From positions 1 to 27,011 of the forward strand of contig CACLUN010000004.1 in the NCBI GenBank assembly GCA_902610105.1: a DNA stretch of 27,011 nt. The letters run 5' to 3'. Source of the stretch: an uncultured Bacteroidota bacterium (lineage in GTDB: Bacteria; Bacteroidota; Bacteroidia; Flavobacteriales; Flavobacteriaceae). The translations under genes and the position numbers were made by a program. The notes under the pieces are model-generated. The model made no database searches. It worked only from the letters and a program-made list of their open reading frames with translations, and was not told the origin of the DNA. Shown here piece by piece: positions 1 through 9,834 of the stretch (position 1 is its first letter; every line of letters starts with the position of its first letter).

Positions 1-3000
1 GTTGTTTAATGGAACCTTGGGATGGACCAGCTTCTATACCATTTACTGACGGCAAGTATATCGGAGCTCTACTTGATCGAAATGGATTAAGACCGTCTAG
101 ATACACCGTTACCAAAGATGGTTATGTTGTTATGTCGTCAGAAACTGGAGTTATTGATATTAATCCTGAAAACATTGACAAACATGGTAGACTTGAACCA
201 GGGAGAATGTTTCTTGTTGACATGAACGCGGGAAGGATAATTGAGGATGAAGAAATAAAAAATGATATTGTTAACAAAAATCCATATAGAAAATGGATTA
301 ATGAAAATACTTTACAACTTGGTAAAGTTCCGTACACAGGAAACAGAACCCCGGATGAGAAGATTGGATTTGAAACCCGATTGAAAATTTTTGGATATAC
401 AAAAGAAGACTTTAATACCATCATTATTCCTATGTGTAAGAAAGGAAAAGAATCTATTGGATCAATGGGTACTGATACTCCATTGGCTGTTCTCTCAAAA
501 AAACCTCAACTTATCTACAACTATTTTAAACAGTTATTTGCTCAAGTTACAAATCCCCCTCTTGATGGTATACGTGAAGAAATTGTTACGGACACAAGTC
601 TGACTGTTGGAAGTGATTACAATATTTTTGACCTAGTCCCCGATCATGCAAAAAAATTAAAAATTAATAATCCGATAATCTCTAATGAAGATTTAGATAA
701 AATAAAATACATTAAACACAAGAACTTTAAGGCCGCATCCATCAAGGCTTTATACAAATTATCTAAGGGTCATAATGGGCTAGAGGAATCTTTGGATAAG
801 TTAGTAAACAAGGTTGAATCAAAGGTTGATTCAGGGCACAACATAATAATAATCAGTGACAGGAATGTTAACAAAAAATTAGCACCCATACCAATGCTAC
901 TAGCTTGTTCATTTGTTCATCACTCTATGATTAATAGAAAGAAGAGATCAAAATTTGGTATTGTTATTGAATCTGCAGAACCCCGAGAACCTCACCACTT
1001 TTCAATGTTATTTGGTTATGGTGCTAGTGCTATAAATCCATATTTAGTTAATGAAGTAATTTCTTATCATCACAAGATAGGTATACTAGATAATTTGAGT
1101 AAATCTGTTGAAAACTATAATAGTGCTATCGCTAAGGGAATTTTAAAAGTGATGAATAAGATTGGCATCTCAACCTTGCATTCGTACAGAGGTGCTCAGA
1201 TATTTGAAGCTTTAGGTCTCAGACAAAAATTCGTAAATAAATATTTCAAAAATACCCAATCTAGGATAGAGGGAGTTGGTTTGTATGTATTAGAGAAAGA
1301 AATAGCAACAAGAATTAAAAAAGCCTTTAATTCTGAAGGAAAACTTAGTTCAGTCCAATTTGGTGGTGAGTATAAATGGAGAAGAAATGGTGAGGCTCAT
1401 ATGTTAAATCCACTTACAATTTCTAAACTTCAACAATCTGTTAGAGAAGAGAGTTATGATACGTTTAAAATTTATTCAGATCATATAAACAAACAGAATG
1501 AACAGTTTATGACACTCAGAGGCTTAATGAAATTCTCTGAGTTTGATCCAATACCTATTGATGAAGTTGAACCCTGGACTGAAATTGTAAAAAGATTTAA
1601 AACTGGTGCTATGTCTTATGGCTCGTTAAGTAAGGAGGCACATGAAAATCTTGCAATAGCAATGAATAGAATCGGTGGAAAAAGCAACTCTGGTGAAGGT
1701 GGAGAAGACCCAAAAAGATTCAAAGTTGATAGTAAAGGTGATTTTAAAAACAGTTCAATTAAACAAGTTGCTTCAGGCAGATTTGGTGTCAGCTCCCATT
1801 ATCTAACAAATGCTAATGAAATTCAAATAAAAATGGCTCAAGGTGCTAAGCCTGGTGAGGGTGGTCAGTTACCTGGTCCAAAAGTTAACCCGATGATTGC
1901 TAAAGTTAGGAACTCGACTCCCTATGTTGGATTAATTTCACCACCCCCCCATCATGATATTTACTCAATTGAGGATCTTGCTCAACTTATATATGATTTA
2001 AAAAATGCTAACAGGAATGCTAGAATAAATGTAAAACTTGTTTCTGAGGTAGGTATCGGAACCATTGCTGCTGGTGTTGCCAAAGCAAAAGCTGATGTAA
2101 TACTTATTTCGGGCTTTGATGGAGGGACTGGGGCATCGCCACTCACCTCACTAAAACATGCTGGATTACCTTGGGAACTTGGGATTGCTGAGGCGCAACA
2201 AACACTGGTTTTAAATAATTTGAGAAGTCGTGTAGTTATTGAATGTGATGGACAGCTCAAAACTGGAAGAGATGTCGCCATAGCTGCACTTTTAGGCGCA
2301 GAAGAGTTTGGATTCTCAACTGCTCCTCTTGTAGCATCGGGATGTATAATGATGAGAGCATGTCACCTAAACACGTGTCCAGTTGGAATTGCAACTACAG
2401 ACCCTGAACTTAGGAAAAATTTTAAAGGTAAACCAGAACACGTAATTAATTACATGTATTTCGTTGCTCAAGAGCTTAGAGAGATCATGGCTAATCTAGG
2501 CTTTAGGACAGTAGATGAAATGGTTGGTAAAAGTGAAAAATTAGACACTAAAGATGCATTAAATTACTACAAGATAAAAGGTATTGATCTTTCAAAAATT
2601 TTATATAAGCCAATAGTTGATCAAAATACAACTCTAAGAAATACCGAAAAACAAAATCATAACCTAGATAATGTTTTAGATTTCAAAATTTTAAAGAAAG
2701 CTAAACTAGCAATTGAAAACAAAATTAAGATGTCATTAAACTTTCAAATTAGAAATACAAATAGAACTGTTGGAGCAATTTTGAGTAATGAAATTTCAAA
2801 AAAATATGGATCAAAAGCTCTACCTAATGATACTTTAGAATTAAAATTTAGTGGATCTGCTGGTCAAAGTTTCGGAGCGTTTTCTGTTAAAGGCTTAAAA
2901 ATGATTATTGATGGAAATACGAATGATTATTTTGGAAAGGGTCTTTCAGGTGCAACAATAATTGTAAGAAAACCTAAAAAAGCAACATTTGAATCACATA

Positions 3001-3485
3001 AAAATGTAATTACAGGTAATGTTGCACTTTATGGTGCAACATCTGGTGAGGCCTATATCAATGGAATAGCCGGAGAAAGATTTTGTGTTAGGAATTCTGG
3101 TGCAAGTGCAGTGGTTGAGGGTATCGGTGACCACGGATGTGAGTATATGACTGGTGGTATTGCCGTTATACTAGGAAAAATTGGAAGAAATTTTGCTGCT
3201 GGTATGAGTGGTGGAATAGCTTATATTTATCATAATTCTAAGTCTCTTGATAAAAGAAATTTTAATATGGAAAGTATTGAGATTGAAAAACTTAAAGATC
3301 AGGATTTTGATATCGTAAAAAACCTAGTACAAAATCATTACACACATACACAAAGCTTATTAGCCGAAAAGATAATTACAAGTTGGGATTTTCATAAAAG
3401 GTTGTTTGTAAAAATAATGCCTACAGAATATAAATTAGCTTTAGAAAAACTTGCCAATAAAAATATTGAACAAATAATTAACTAA
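1..3485 (+). CDS. gltB: Glutamate synthase (NADPH) large subunit, 5' end cut by window edge
   Basis: Large subunit of glutamate synthase, which moves the amide nitrogen of glutamine to 2-oxoglutarate to give two glutamates. The first ATG, at base 9, is not the start: the frame is open to base 3 and the protein begins inside the family at the MEPWDGPA motif, so roughly the first 320-350 residues, with the N-terminal nucleophile cysteine of the glutaminase domain, lie upstream. Numbering from base 9, the visible order is the end of the glutaminase domain (to about 95), central domain, FMN/synthase barrel (about 470-835) with 3Fe-4S cysteines C779, C785 and C790, and the C-terminal GXGXG beta-helix (about 905-1110). 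No internal stop or frameshift is visible. The stop TAA shares its last base with the ATG of gltD, so the two are surely co-transcribed and probably translationally coupled. The identification is very secure. Confidence 0.98.
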   Translation, partial: CLMEPWDGPASIPFTDGKYIGALLDRNGLRPSRYTVTKDGYVVMSSETGVIDINPENIDKHGRLEPGRMFLVDMNAGRIIEDEEIKNDIVNKNPYRKWINENTLQLGKVPYTGNRTPDEKIGFETRLKIFGYTKEDFNTIIIPMCKKGKESIGSMGTDTPLAVLSKKPQLIYNYFKQLFAQVTNPPLDGIREEIVTDTSLTVGSDYNIFDLVPDHAKKLKINNPIISNEDLDKIKYIKHKNFKAASIKALYKLSKGHNGLEESLDKLVNKVESKVDSGHNIIIISDRNVNKKLAPIPMLLACSFVHHSMINRKKRSKFGIVIESAEPREPHHFSMLFGYGASAINPYLVNEVISYHHKIGILDNLSKSVENYNSAIAKGILKVMNKIGISTLHSYRGAQIFEALGLRQKFVNKYFKNTQSRIEGVGLYVLEKEIATRIKKAFNSEGKLSSVQFGGEYKWRRNGEAHMLNPLTISKLQQSVREESYDTFKIYSDHINKQNEQFMTLRGLMKFSEFDPIPIDEVEPWTEIVKRFKTGAMSYGSLSKEAHENLAIAMNRIGGKSNSGEGGEDPKRFKVDSKGDFKNSSIKQVASGRFGVSSHYLTNANEIQIKMAQGAKPGEGGQLPGPKVNPMIAKVRNSTPYVGLISPPPHHDIYSIEDLAQLIYDLKNANRNARINVKLVSEVGIGTIAAGVAKAKADVILISGFDGGTGASPLTSLKHAGLPWELGIAEAQQTLVLNNLRSRVVIECDGQLKTGRDVAIAALLGAEEFGFSTAPLVASGCIMMRACHLNTCPVGIATTDPELRKNFKGKPEHVINYMYFVAQELREIMANLGFRTVDEMVGKSEKLDTKDALNYYKIKGIDLSKILYKPIVDQNTTLRNTEKQNHNLDNVLDFKILKKAKLAIENKIKMSLNFQIRNTNRTVGAILSNEISKKYGSKALPNDTLELKFSGSAGQSFGAFSVKGLKMIIDGNTNDYFGKGLSGATIIVRKPKKATFESHKNVITGNVALYGATSGEAYINGIAGERFCVRNSGASAVVEGIGDHGCEYMTGGIAVILGKIGRNFAAGMSGGIAYIYHNSKSLDKRNFNMESIEIEKLKDQDFDIVKNLVQNHYTHTQSLLAEKIITSWDFHKRLFVKIMPTEYKLALEKLANKNIEQIIN

Positions 3486-4948
3486 TGGGAAAGTTAAGAG
3501 GTTTTTTAGATTATAACAGGACTGTTGAAAAGAATATTCCTGTATATAAGAGAATCAAAAATTTTAAAGAATTTACAATTAAACCAGATGATGACGAACT
3601 TGTAAAACAAGGGTCAAGGTGCATGGACTGTGGAGTCCCATTTTGCCATAGTGGGTGTCCACTTGGAAATCTGATCCCTGAATTTAATGATGCAGTTCAT
3701 AATAAAAATTGGAGAGAAGCACTTGAAATTTTGCATTCAACAAATAATTTTCCTGAATTTACTGGAAGGTTGTGTCCTGCACCATGTGAAGCAGCTTGTG
3801 TTCTTGGACTCATAAGTCCACCAGTATCAATCGAAATGATTGAGAAATATATTGTTGAAAGAGGCTTCAGCGAAGGTTGGATCAAACCAAATATTCCACA
3901 AAACAGAACAGGAAAAAAAATAGCTATTGTAGGATCAGGTCCTGCTGGACTAGCCGCTGCTCAACAGTTAAACATTGCTGGTCACTCTGTTATAGTTTAT
4001 GAAAGGGACAAAAAAGTTGGAGGATTATTGCGATATGGTATTCCAGACTTCAAGCTTGAAAAATCAATTATTGATAGAAGGGTAAATTTAATGATTGCAG
4101 AAGGTGTAAAATTTAAAACATCAACTGAAATTGGTAAAGATATCGACATAAATAAGCTCAAGGATGACAATGATATAGTACTACTATGTGGCGGCGCAAC
4201 AATAAAAAGGAATTTACCAATCCCTGGACACAATTCATCTGGAATAGTCCAAGCTATGGATTTCTTAAAAAACCAAAATGAAATTGTTGACGGATCAAAA
4301 AAAGTTATTCCTGAATTAGATGCCAGAGGTAAAAATGTGATTGTAATTGGTGGTGGTGATACAGGATCCGATTGTATTGGTACATCAAATAGACAAGGCG
4401 CAAAATCTGTTGTTAATTTTGAAATTTTACCTAAGCCCCCAAAAGACAGATCTAATGAAAATCCGTGGCCATATTGGCCTTTTACACTTAAAAGCACTTC
4501 TTCACATGAAGAGGGTATTAAACGCGAATGGTCAATTTTAACTAAAGAATTTATCACAAGCGATAAAGGTGAATTAACTGGTCTTAAAACAGTTGAAGTT
4601 AAATGGGAGAAAAAAATGAATAACAGACCTAAATTAATTGAAATTGAAAACTCTGAAAAGATATGGCCCTGTGACCTGGTTTTACTTGCATTAGGTTTTA
4701 CCGGTCCTGAAAAAAATATTGCTGATGATTTAAATTTAGAATTAGATTCTGCCAATAAACCTTTGACAAATAACTACAAGACATCTCATAAAAAAGTATT
4801 TGCTGCTGGAGATCTTAGGAGAGGACAATCTTTAATTGTTTGGGCAATATCTGAGGGCAGGGAAGCTGCATACATAATCGATAAGGAACTTATGGGTAAT
4901 TCAAAGTTACATTCTAAGACAAAAGGTGATCTCCCTTTAGTTAAATAA
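3485..4948 (+). CDS. gltD: Glutamate synthase small subunit (NADPH-dependent, Fe-S flavoprotein)
   Basis: Small subunit of glutamate synthase. It takes electrons from NAD(P)H through FAD and two 4Fe-4S clusters and passes them to GltB. The 487 residues fit the family length. Cluster cysteines are visible at C46, C49, C54, C58 and at C97, C101, C105. An FAD Rossmann motif (GSGPAG) lies at 150-155, and the NADPH-site glycine motif (GGGDTG) at 289-294. The C-terminal AAGDLRRGQSLIVWA is the usual closing FAD motif. The start ATG overlaps the gltB stop (TAATG). Its 3' end overlaps the converging porin gene by 12 bp, so no classical terminator fits between them. Confidence 0.98.
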   Translation: MGKLRGFLDYNRTVEKNIPVYKRIKNFKEFTIKPDDDELVKQGSRCMDCGVPFCHSGCPLGNLIPEFNDAVHNKNWREALEILHSTNNFPEFTGRLCPAPCEAACVLGLISPPVSIEMIEKYIVERGFSEGWIKPNIPQNRTGKKIAIVGSGPAGLAAAQQLNIAGHSVIVYERDKKVGGLLRYGIPDFKLEKSIIDRRVNLMIAEGVKFKTSTEIGKDIDINKLKDDNDIVLLCGGATIKRNLPIPGHNSSGIVQAMDFLKNQNEIVDGSKKVIPELDARGKNVIVIGGGDTGSDCIGTSNRQGAKSVVNFEILPKPPKDRSNENPWPYWPFTLKSTSSHEEGIKREWSILTKEFITSDKGELTGLKTVEVKWEKKMNNRPKLIEIENSEKIWPCDLVLLALGFTGPEKNIADDLNLELDSANKPLTNNYKTSHKKVFAAGDLRRGQSLIVWAISEGREAAYIIDKELMGNSKLHSKTKGDLPLVK

Positions 4949-6844
4949 ATTCCATTTTAATCCAAATCGAATACTGCTGTCCCTGTATGGGGTTGTTGGG
5001 CTTGATAAAAACCTACCCGATGACATGGAGGAATTAAAATGTTCTGCCTTAACAAAAATTCTAGTTTGTCTGATCTTAGCATTAATAAAAAAATCTATCA
5101 AAGGATATCCTCCAATTTTTTTTTTGGTTTGAATATGAAAAGTTGAAAGTAAAGGATTGTATTCGTTAGCATAAAATTTAGAAAATATTTTTAAACTAAA
5201 CCCAGTTTGGATGTCTAGTACGTTTTTGAAAATTTTTTCAGAAATATATAGTGTATTTCTTGTTAAAAATTTTGGTAAATTTATTATTGAATCTTGTTGA
5301 TTAACATTTTGAAATAATATTGTATTATCTAATGAAAACTTCCCAAACTTAATCTCCTTGCTGTATTTAACTTTTAAGAGGTTTATGTTATCGTAATACT
5401 GATTCGCAATAGGGGTTAATTTGTTCTGAATATCAGAATTGACTGTTAAGTAGAATTGATTAACTATGTTTAAGTACCTAAAAGATATTTTCCCAAGACT
5501 TTGATTATTAAATTTAACGTATAGAGATTTAGTTTCTTTCAATTTATTTTTTCTTTCAAAATTGATATTAGAATAATCACTAGTGAATATGTCATAGATA
5601 AGCCCTGGATGTGATTGTTTTAAATTTAAGTTTATTAAAAAATTAAACTTTTTTTTAAAATCAGATTCCAAAATAAAATCTATTTCATTACCAACTCTTT
5701 GTCCTTTAATTTTTTTAGTGATATCAAAATTGATCCTCATATTCCCAATATTTTTTTGAATAGAACCAGAAAAAAGGCTTGAGTTTTCACCGGTTATTTT
5801 TTCTTCAGTCTGATTCATTTCAAAAAAATTGTAATTATAATTTATATATCCAAAAATTAGACGATCAAAAAAACTAGATTTTGTTTGTAATTGAATTACA
5901 TTTTTGAGTGATCTAAATTTATAATGATCATTAATTTCATCTGATCCTGAACTTAGTGTGCCATATAGGAAACTTGCTTGTTGTTGTTGATATTTATTAT
6001 TTGTTGTTTCGTAATTAAGATTATATATAATAGAAATATAATTTTGATTTTTGTTCAGTAATGTAAAATCATTTTTAAAATAAAAACTTCTTGTTTGATA
6101 GGTATTTATAGCATCCTCAAAATTTACATTTAATTTAGATCTTTCTTTAAATTCTGAATTACCTGATTCAAAATCAATCAATGACATGTCATTCAAGCCA
6201 CCATTTTCATACTTTTCTAATTTTTGACTCGTAAAAAATATTTTTGAGTCTAAATTATTTTTTATTAGGGAAAATCCAAACCGAAATTGCTTTGACCCAG
6301 ATAAACTATTTTGATACTTTCCCAAACTTCTTAAAGCTTTAAAACCCAGTAAAAAATTTGTGTTTTTGTTGATATTAGTTGTAAATAATGCATCTGTTAA
6401 TTGTCCTTGAGAATAGACAGTTTTAAAAAAAAGTTCAGTAAGTGGATATGCAACATCATAGAATTTATAATCCTCTTGACCTAATAAAAGCGGTTCATTT
6501 GCGTTGTAACCTATTTTAGGCAGTAAATTATTTTTTGATTTATAGGAAAGTTTATTATATACTTGACCAATATTGTTGAATTTTAAAAGTTCAAAGTTGT
6601 CTTTTTTAAGATAGTTAAATTGATAATACTTATTAATATTTAATGATGTATCTAACAAAATGGTGTCATTATCAATACCAAAAAATTTTAGCTTATTTAC
6701 ATCAAATTGAAAATTCTCAATAGACATGCTATCTTTAACTTTATTAAAAAACCCTGATGCTACAGAGCTGTTTTCCTGGTCAGTTTGCTGAGAATTAATT
6801 TCAAAGCAACTAATTATAATAAACAATAAAATTAAATACCTCAT
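4937..6844 (-). CDS. Putative outer-membrane porin (Porin_10-like beta-barrel)
   Basis: A 635-residue exported protein that looks like the flavobacterial putative porin family (Pfam Porin_10). After the N-terminal signal the sequence is a long series of short alternating polar/aromatic strands joined by Asn/Lys-rich loops, and it ends in RFGLKWNLFN, an aromatic-rich last strand typical of outer-membrane barrels. There is no TonB box or plug domain, so this is not a TonB-dependent receptor. The signal peptide is ambiguous: Cys13 in LFIIISC resembles a lipobox, while the stretch EINSQQ that follows could be a signal peptidase I site. The start is divergent from rnhB (54 bp between). The 3' end overlaps gltD. 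Substrate is unknown. The family assignment rests on overall pattern and length, not on a unique motif. Confidence 0.8.
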   Translation of the reverse strand: MRYLILLFIIISCFEINSQQTDQENSSVASGFFNKVKDSMSIENFQFDVNKLKFFGIDNDTILLDTSLNINKYYQFNYLKKDNFELLKFNNIGQVYNKLSYKSKNNLLPKIGYNANEPLLLGQEDYKFYDVAYPLTELFFKTVYSQGQLTDALFTTNINKNTNFLLGFKALRSLGKYQNSLSGSKQFRFGFSLIKNNLDSKIFFTSQKLEKYENGGLNDMSLIDFESGNSEFKERSKLNVNFEDAINTYQTRSFYFKNDFTLLNKNQNYISIIYNLNYETTNNKYQQQQASFLYGTLSSGSDEINDHYKFRSLKNVIQLQTKSSFFDRLIFGYINYNYNFFEMNQTEEKITGENSSLFSGSIQKNIGNMRINFDITKKIKGQRVGNEIDFILESDFKKKFNFLINLNLKQSHPGLIYDIFTSDYSNINFERKNKLKETKSLYVKFNNQSLGKISFRYLNIVNQFYLTVNSDIQNKLTPIANQYYDNINLLKVKYSKEIKFGKFSLDNTILFQNVNQQDSIINLPKFLTRNTLYISEKIFKNVLDIQTGFSLKIFSKFYANEYNPLLSTFHIQTKKKIGGYPLIDFFINAKIRQTRIFVKAEHFNSSMSSGRFLSSPTTPYRDSSIRFGLKWNLFN

Positions 6845-6898
6845 TCTTTGTTCTAAAGTTATTGATTTAAAATAATTATTACGTTAAATTGGTGGCGT

Positions 6899-7495
6899 AT
6901 GTTAAAAGCATTTAACAATAAGTTATTTATTTGTGGGGTGGATGAGGCAGGTCGTGGCAGTTTAGCAGGACCTGTCACTGCAGCAGCAGTAATTCTTCCA
7001 AAAAATTATAAAAATCAGCTTATTAAAGATTCTAAAAAGCTTAGTGAATTAAATAGAAGAAAATTATATAGAGAAATTACTTCAATTGCAATTGACTATT
7101 CAATCGTTGATATATCTAACAATGTTATCGACTCAATAAATGTACTTGAATCAACATTTCTAGCAATGAATAAAGCTATATCAAAAATTATTAAAAAAGC
7201 TGATTACATTATAATTGATGGAAACCATTTTAAGACAAATAATAAATTTCACTATGAGTGTATTGTTAAAGGCGATGCTATTTATCAAAGCATTGCCGCA
7301 GCATCAATTTTAGCAAAAGTTCACAGAGATAATTTAATGGTAAAATTTGATAAAGATTATCCACACTATGATTGGATTAATAACAAAGGATATGGAACAA
7401 TCAAACATAAGATGGCAATAAAAAATTATGGAATTTCGAGATATCACAGAAAAAGTTTTAATCTACTAAACAAACAACTAAAAATTAAAATTTGA
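6899..7495 (+). CDS. rnhB: Ribonuclease HII
   Basis: RNase HII cuts RNA in RNA-DNA hybrids and removes misincorporated ribonucleotides. The 198-residue length is normal. The N-terminal motif CGVDEAGRGSLAGPV carries catalytic D15 and E16. D107 (in IIIDGNH) and D126 (in KGDAIYQSIAAAS) complete the acidic set. The SILAKVHRD and GYGT motifs are also present. The ATG start lies 54 bp from the divergent porin start. Only 23 bp separate its stop from the next gene, a large lipoprotein, so the two probably share a transcript. Confidence 0.97.
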   Translation: MLKAFNNKLFICGVDEAGRGSLAGPVTAAAVILPKNYKNQLIKDSKKLSELNRRKLYREITSIAIDYSIVDISNNVIDSINVLESTFLAMNKAISKIIKKADYIIIDGNHFKTNNKFHYECIVKGDAIYQSIAAASILAKVHRDNLMVKFDKDYPHYDWINNKGYGTIKHKMAIKNYGISRYHRKSFNLLNKQLKIKI

Positions 7496-7518
7496 TTTTT
7501 TAATTTTGTAATTAAGTT

Positions 7519-9834
7519 TTGAAAAAATATTTACTTTTATTTTTTATAATTAGTTCTTGTTCAAAGACAGATATAACAACTAGCATTATTGATAAAATTC
7601 CTGACAATCCATTAGTTGTATTAAATGTTATTGATTATCAAGATATAGATTATAAGCAGCTTAATCTTTTTGAAAAATCACTTAATCTAAAATTTGAAAA
7701 CATTGATCTACTTGAACCTAAAGGTGAGTTAGTTTACAGTTTCCATAAAACCGGAAAGAATGATTTAAATAGTGTAGTAATTCAACAAGATTTTGATTAT
7801 AAAATCAAGGATAGTCTTATTCGTGATACCTTATTTTATAATGGTCAAAATATTTATTTGTTCAAAGATGATTTTTATTTATCAAAAATTGATAGTTACT
7901 TATTTTTTTCTAAAGAAAAACTTTTGATTGAAAATATTATTAGAGGTGCGACATTCTCAAAAAATGTTGAATATGAAAAATTCAAAAAAACTAACAAGTT
8001 AAAAACCGAAAATATTTCAATAAATATTTCAGAAAAATATGTAGAATTAAATTTCAATTCAAAAAAGGAAGATATTTCAAAATATTCAAAGTGGATTCAA
8101 TATGAACTTGATACAAATAATGATAACATTAATATTCTTGGAGTATTTCAAAGAGAGGATGATAAGGCAATAAATATATTATTGGATATAAAAAAATCTA
8201 AATCAAATATCATTAAACTAGTTCCAAATAATTTTTCTGAATTCACTAGGCTTTCTTTTGAATATGAAACAATAGAAAAGAATTTTAATAATGAGAAAAC
8301 AAAATTGAGCGCAAATGAAAAGAAACTCAATAGTTTTTTTAAAAGTGTAAATGAGTTAGGGCTAATTAAAGTAAATAATGAAAGCTTATTAATATTAAAT
8401 TTTGAAGAAGCTAGTTTGAATGAGTCATTTAATGATAAAAAGTTAATTGGTAAATATAGAGGTCAATCTATTTTTGATGCAAGTGATATAAAGTTATCCT
8501 CATTTGATATTATGGAATTTAATCTTGTATCAAATTATAATTTTTTTACTGTAATAAATGAATCTGTAATTTTTGCAAATGATATTTCTGTTATTCAAAA
8601 CATGTTGCTCAATTATAATAACAAATCACTTATAATTACTAATCCAAGATTTTTAAACTTCTTAAAATCAATTCCAGAAAAAACAACATATTTTGAGATA
8701 CTTAATCTGGGTGATTCTGATGAAACTATTCAGTACCCATATTGGTTTACAAATTATGAGCTATTTGGTGAAAATAACTTTAAATCTGTTTTTACAACCA
8801 TAAAATTTGATACTAAAACCAAAAAAAAATTAAACTTAATTTTTTCAAAAAAAATTGATAATAAGATAATTTGTAACCCAAAATTTATTTACAACTACAA
8901 GTCAGGTAAAAAAAATATTATTATGCAGGACAGTGATTATAATTTAATTGTTTTGGATATAAATGGAAAAGAGACATTGAGAAAGAAATTAAATTCTAAA
9001 ATAATAAGTGATATTTTTCAGGTTGATTTATATAAGAATAATCGATTGCAATATTCATTTTTAACTGAAGATGAGTTTCTTGTTTTAGATATTAATGGAA
9101 AACTGGTAAAAAAAATAAGTCATAAAAAATCTTCCACAGAAAAGTTTTTATCAGTTTTTGATTATGACAATAATAGAAATTACAGATTTGTAATTCAAGA
9201 TGGCAAATCATTAAAAATGTTAGATTCTAAACTTGATATAGTTAAAGGTTTTAAAAGAGATAAATTAAAATCAGATATCAAATTTCCAATAAAACATTTA
9301 AGAATATTAAATAAAGATTATTTATTGCTTGTCTCTAAAAATAATAAGCCTTTAATTTTAGATCGAAGAGGAAATATTCGAATTAAATTACCAGAGAATT
9401 TAACGACTAGCACAAATCATTTATATGAAAATGATGGAGGAATTATTACAATTAATGATTTGAATCAACTTGTAAGAATTGAACTAAATGGAAAGATTTC
9501 TTCAAAGCAGCTAACTGATGAAAAAAACATAATTCATTCAAATAAAAATAATTTAATACTACTTTCAAATGGTAATATTTCAATAAATAACAACGATTTT
9601 AAAATTCCCTTTGGAAACTTTGATGATTTAAATATTAAAAGCTCGAGTAATAATGTATATTTTCATTTTAGAGATGTTGATAAAAACAAATCCTACTTAT
9701 ACAATACTAAAGGAATAGTTTCAGGCTTTCCAATTTATTCAACATCAGCTTTTGAATTTAGTTTTGATAAAAATCAAGATTTGATAACATTCAAAGGAGA
9801 CGATGATGAGCTTTTACTTTACAGCCTTAACTAA
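7519..9834 (+). CDS. Large lipoprotein of unknown function with propeller-like C-terminal repeats
   Basis: A 771-residue protein that I cannot assign to a named function. It starts with TTG: residues 1-13 form a lipoprotein signal and the lipobox ends at Cys14 (IISSC), so it should be a lipid-anchored envelope protein. The N-terminal half (about 20-430) is Lys/Asn/Ile-rich with no motif I recognise. The C-terminal part (about 450-770) holds repeated short blade-like units with a hydrophobic strand followed by D-x-N/R-G-K/N turns: LDINGKETLRKK, LDINGKLVKKIS, LDRRGNIRIKLP, IELNGKISSKQL, and a final YNTKGIVSGFP. That spacing suggests a WD40/PQQ-like beta-propeller. It sits 23 bp after rnhB and its stop overlaps lipB by 8 bp. 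Base composition is like its neighbours, so there is no sign of transfer. Confidence 0.8.
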   Translation: MKKYLLLFFIISSCSKTDITTSIIDKIPDNPLVVLNVIDYQDIDYKQLNLFEKSLNLKFENIDLLEPKGELVYSFHKTGKNDLNSVVIQQDFDYKIKDSLIRDTLFYNGQNIYLFKDDFYLSKIDSYLFFSKEKLLIENIIRGATFSKNVEYEKFKKTNKLKTENISINISEKYVELNFNSKKEDISKYSKWIQYELDTNNDNINILGVFQREDDKAINILLDIKKSKSNIIKLVPNNFSEFTRLSFEYETIEKNFNNEKTKLSANEKKLNSFFKSVNELGLIKVNNESLLILNFEEASLNESFNDKKLIGKYRGQSIFDASDIKLSSFDIMEFNLVSNYNFFTVINESVIFANDISVIQNMLLNYNNKSLIITNPRFLNFLKSIPEKTTYFEILNLGDSDETIQYPYWFTNYELFGENNFKSVFTTIKFDTKTKKKLNLIFSKKIDNKIICNPKFIYNYKSGKKNIIMQDSDYNLIVLDINGKETLRKKLNSKIISDIFQVDLYKNNRLQYSFLTEDEFLVLDINGKLVKKISHKKSSTEKFLSVFDYDNNRNYRFVIQDGKSLKMLDSKLDIVKGFKRDKLKSDIKFPIKHLRILNKDYLLLVSKNNKPLILDRRGNIRIKLPENLTTSTNHLYENDGGIITINDLNQLVRIELNGKISSKQLTDEKNIIHSNKNNLILLSNGNISINNNDFKIPFGNFDDLNIKSSSNNVYFHFRDVDKNKSYLYNTKGIVSGFPIYSTSAFEFSFDKNQDLITFKGDDDELLLYSLN

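Noticed and set aside
1982..2281. 99-codon minus-strand frame inside gltB
   Set aside because: It lies opposite the most conserved FMN/Fe-S part of GltB, and its Ser/Ala/Pro-rich product looks like a shadow.
3997..4755. 252-codon open frame on the minus strand inside gltD
   Set aside because: It is fully antisense to a conserved enzyme gene, is rich in Ser, Leu and Phe as expected for a shadow frame, and has no domain or signal I recognise.
4922..4937. Weak AAAGG...CCTTT hairpin at the end of gltD
   Set aside because: It has only five pairs and no T-run after it in either direction, so it is not a convincing terminator.
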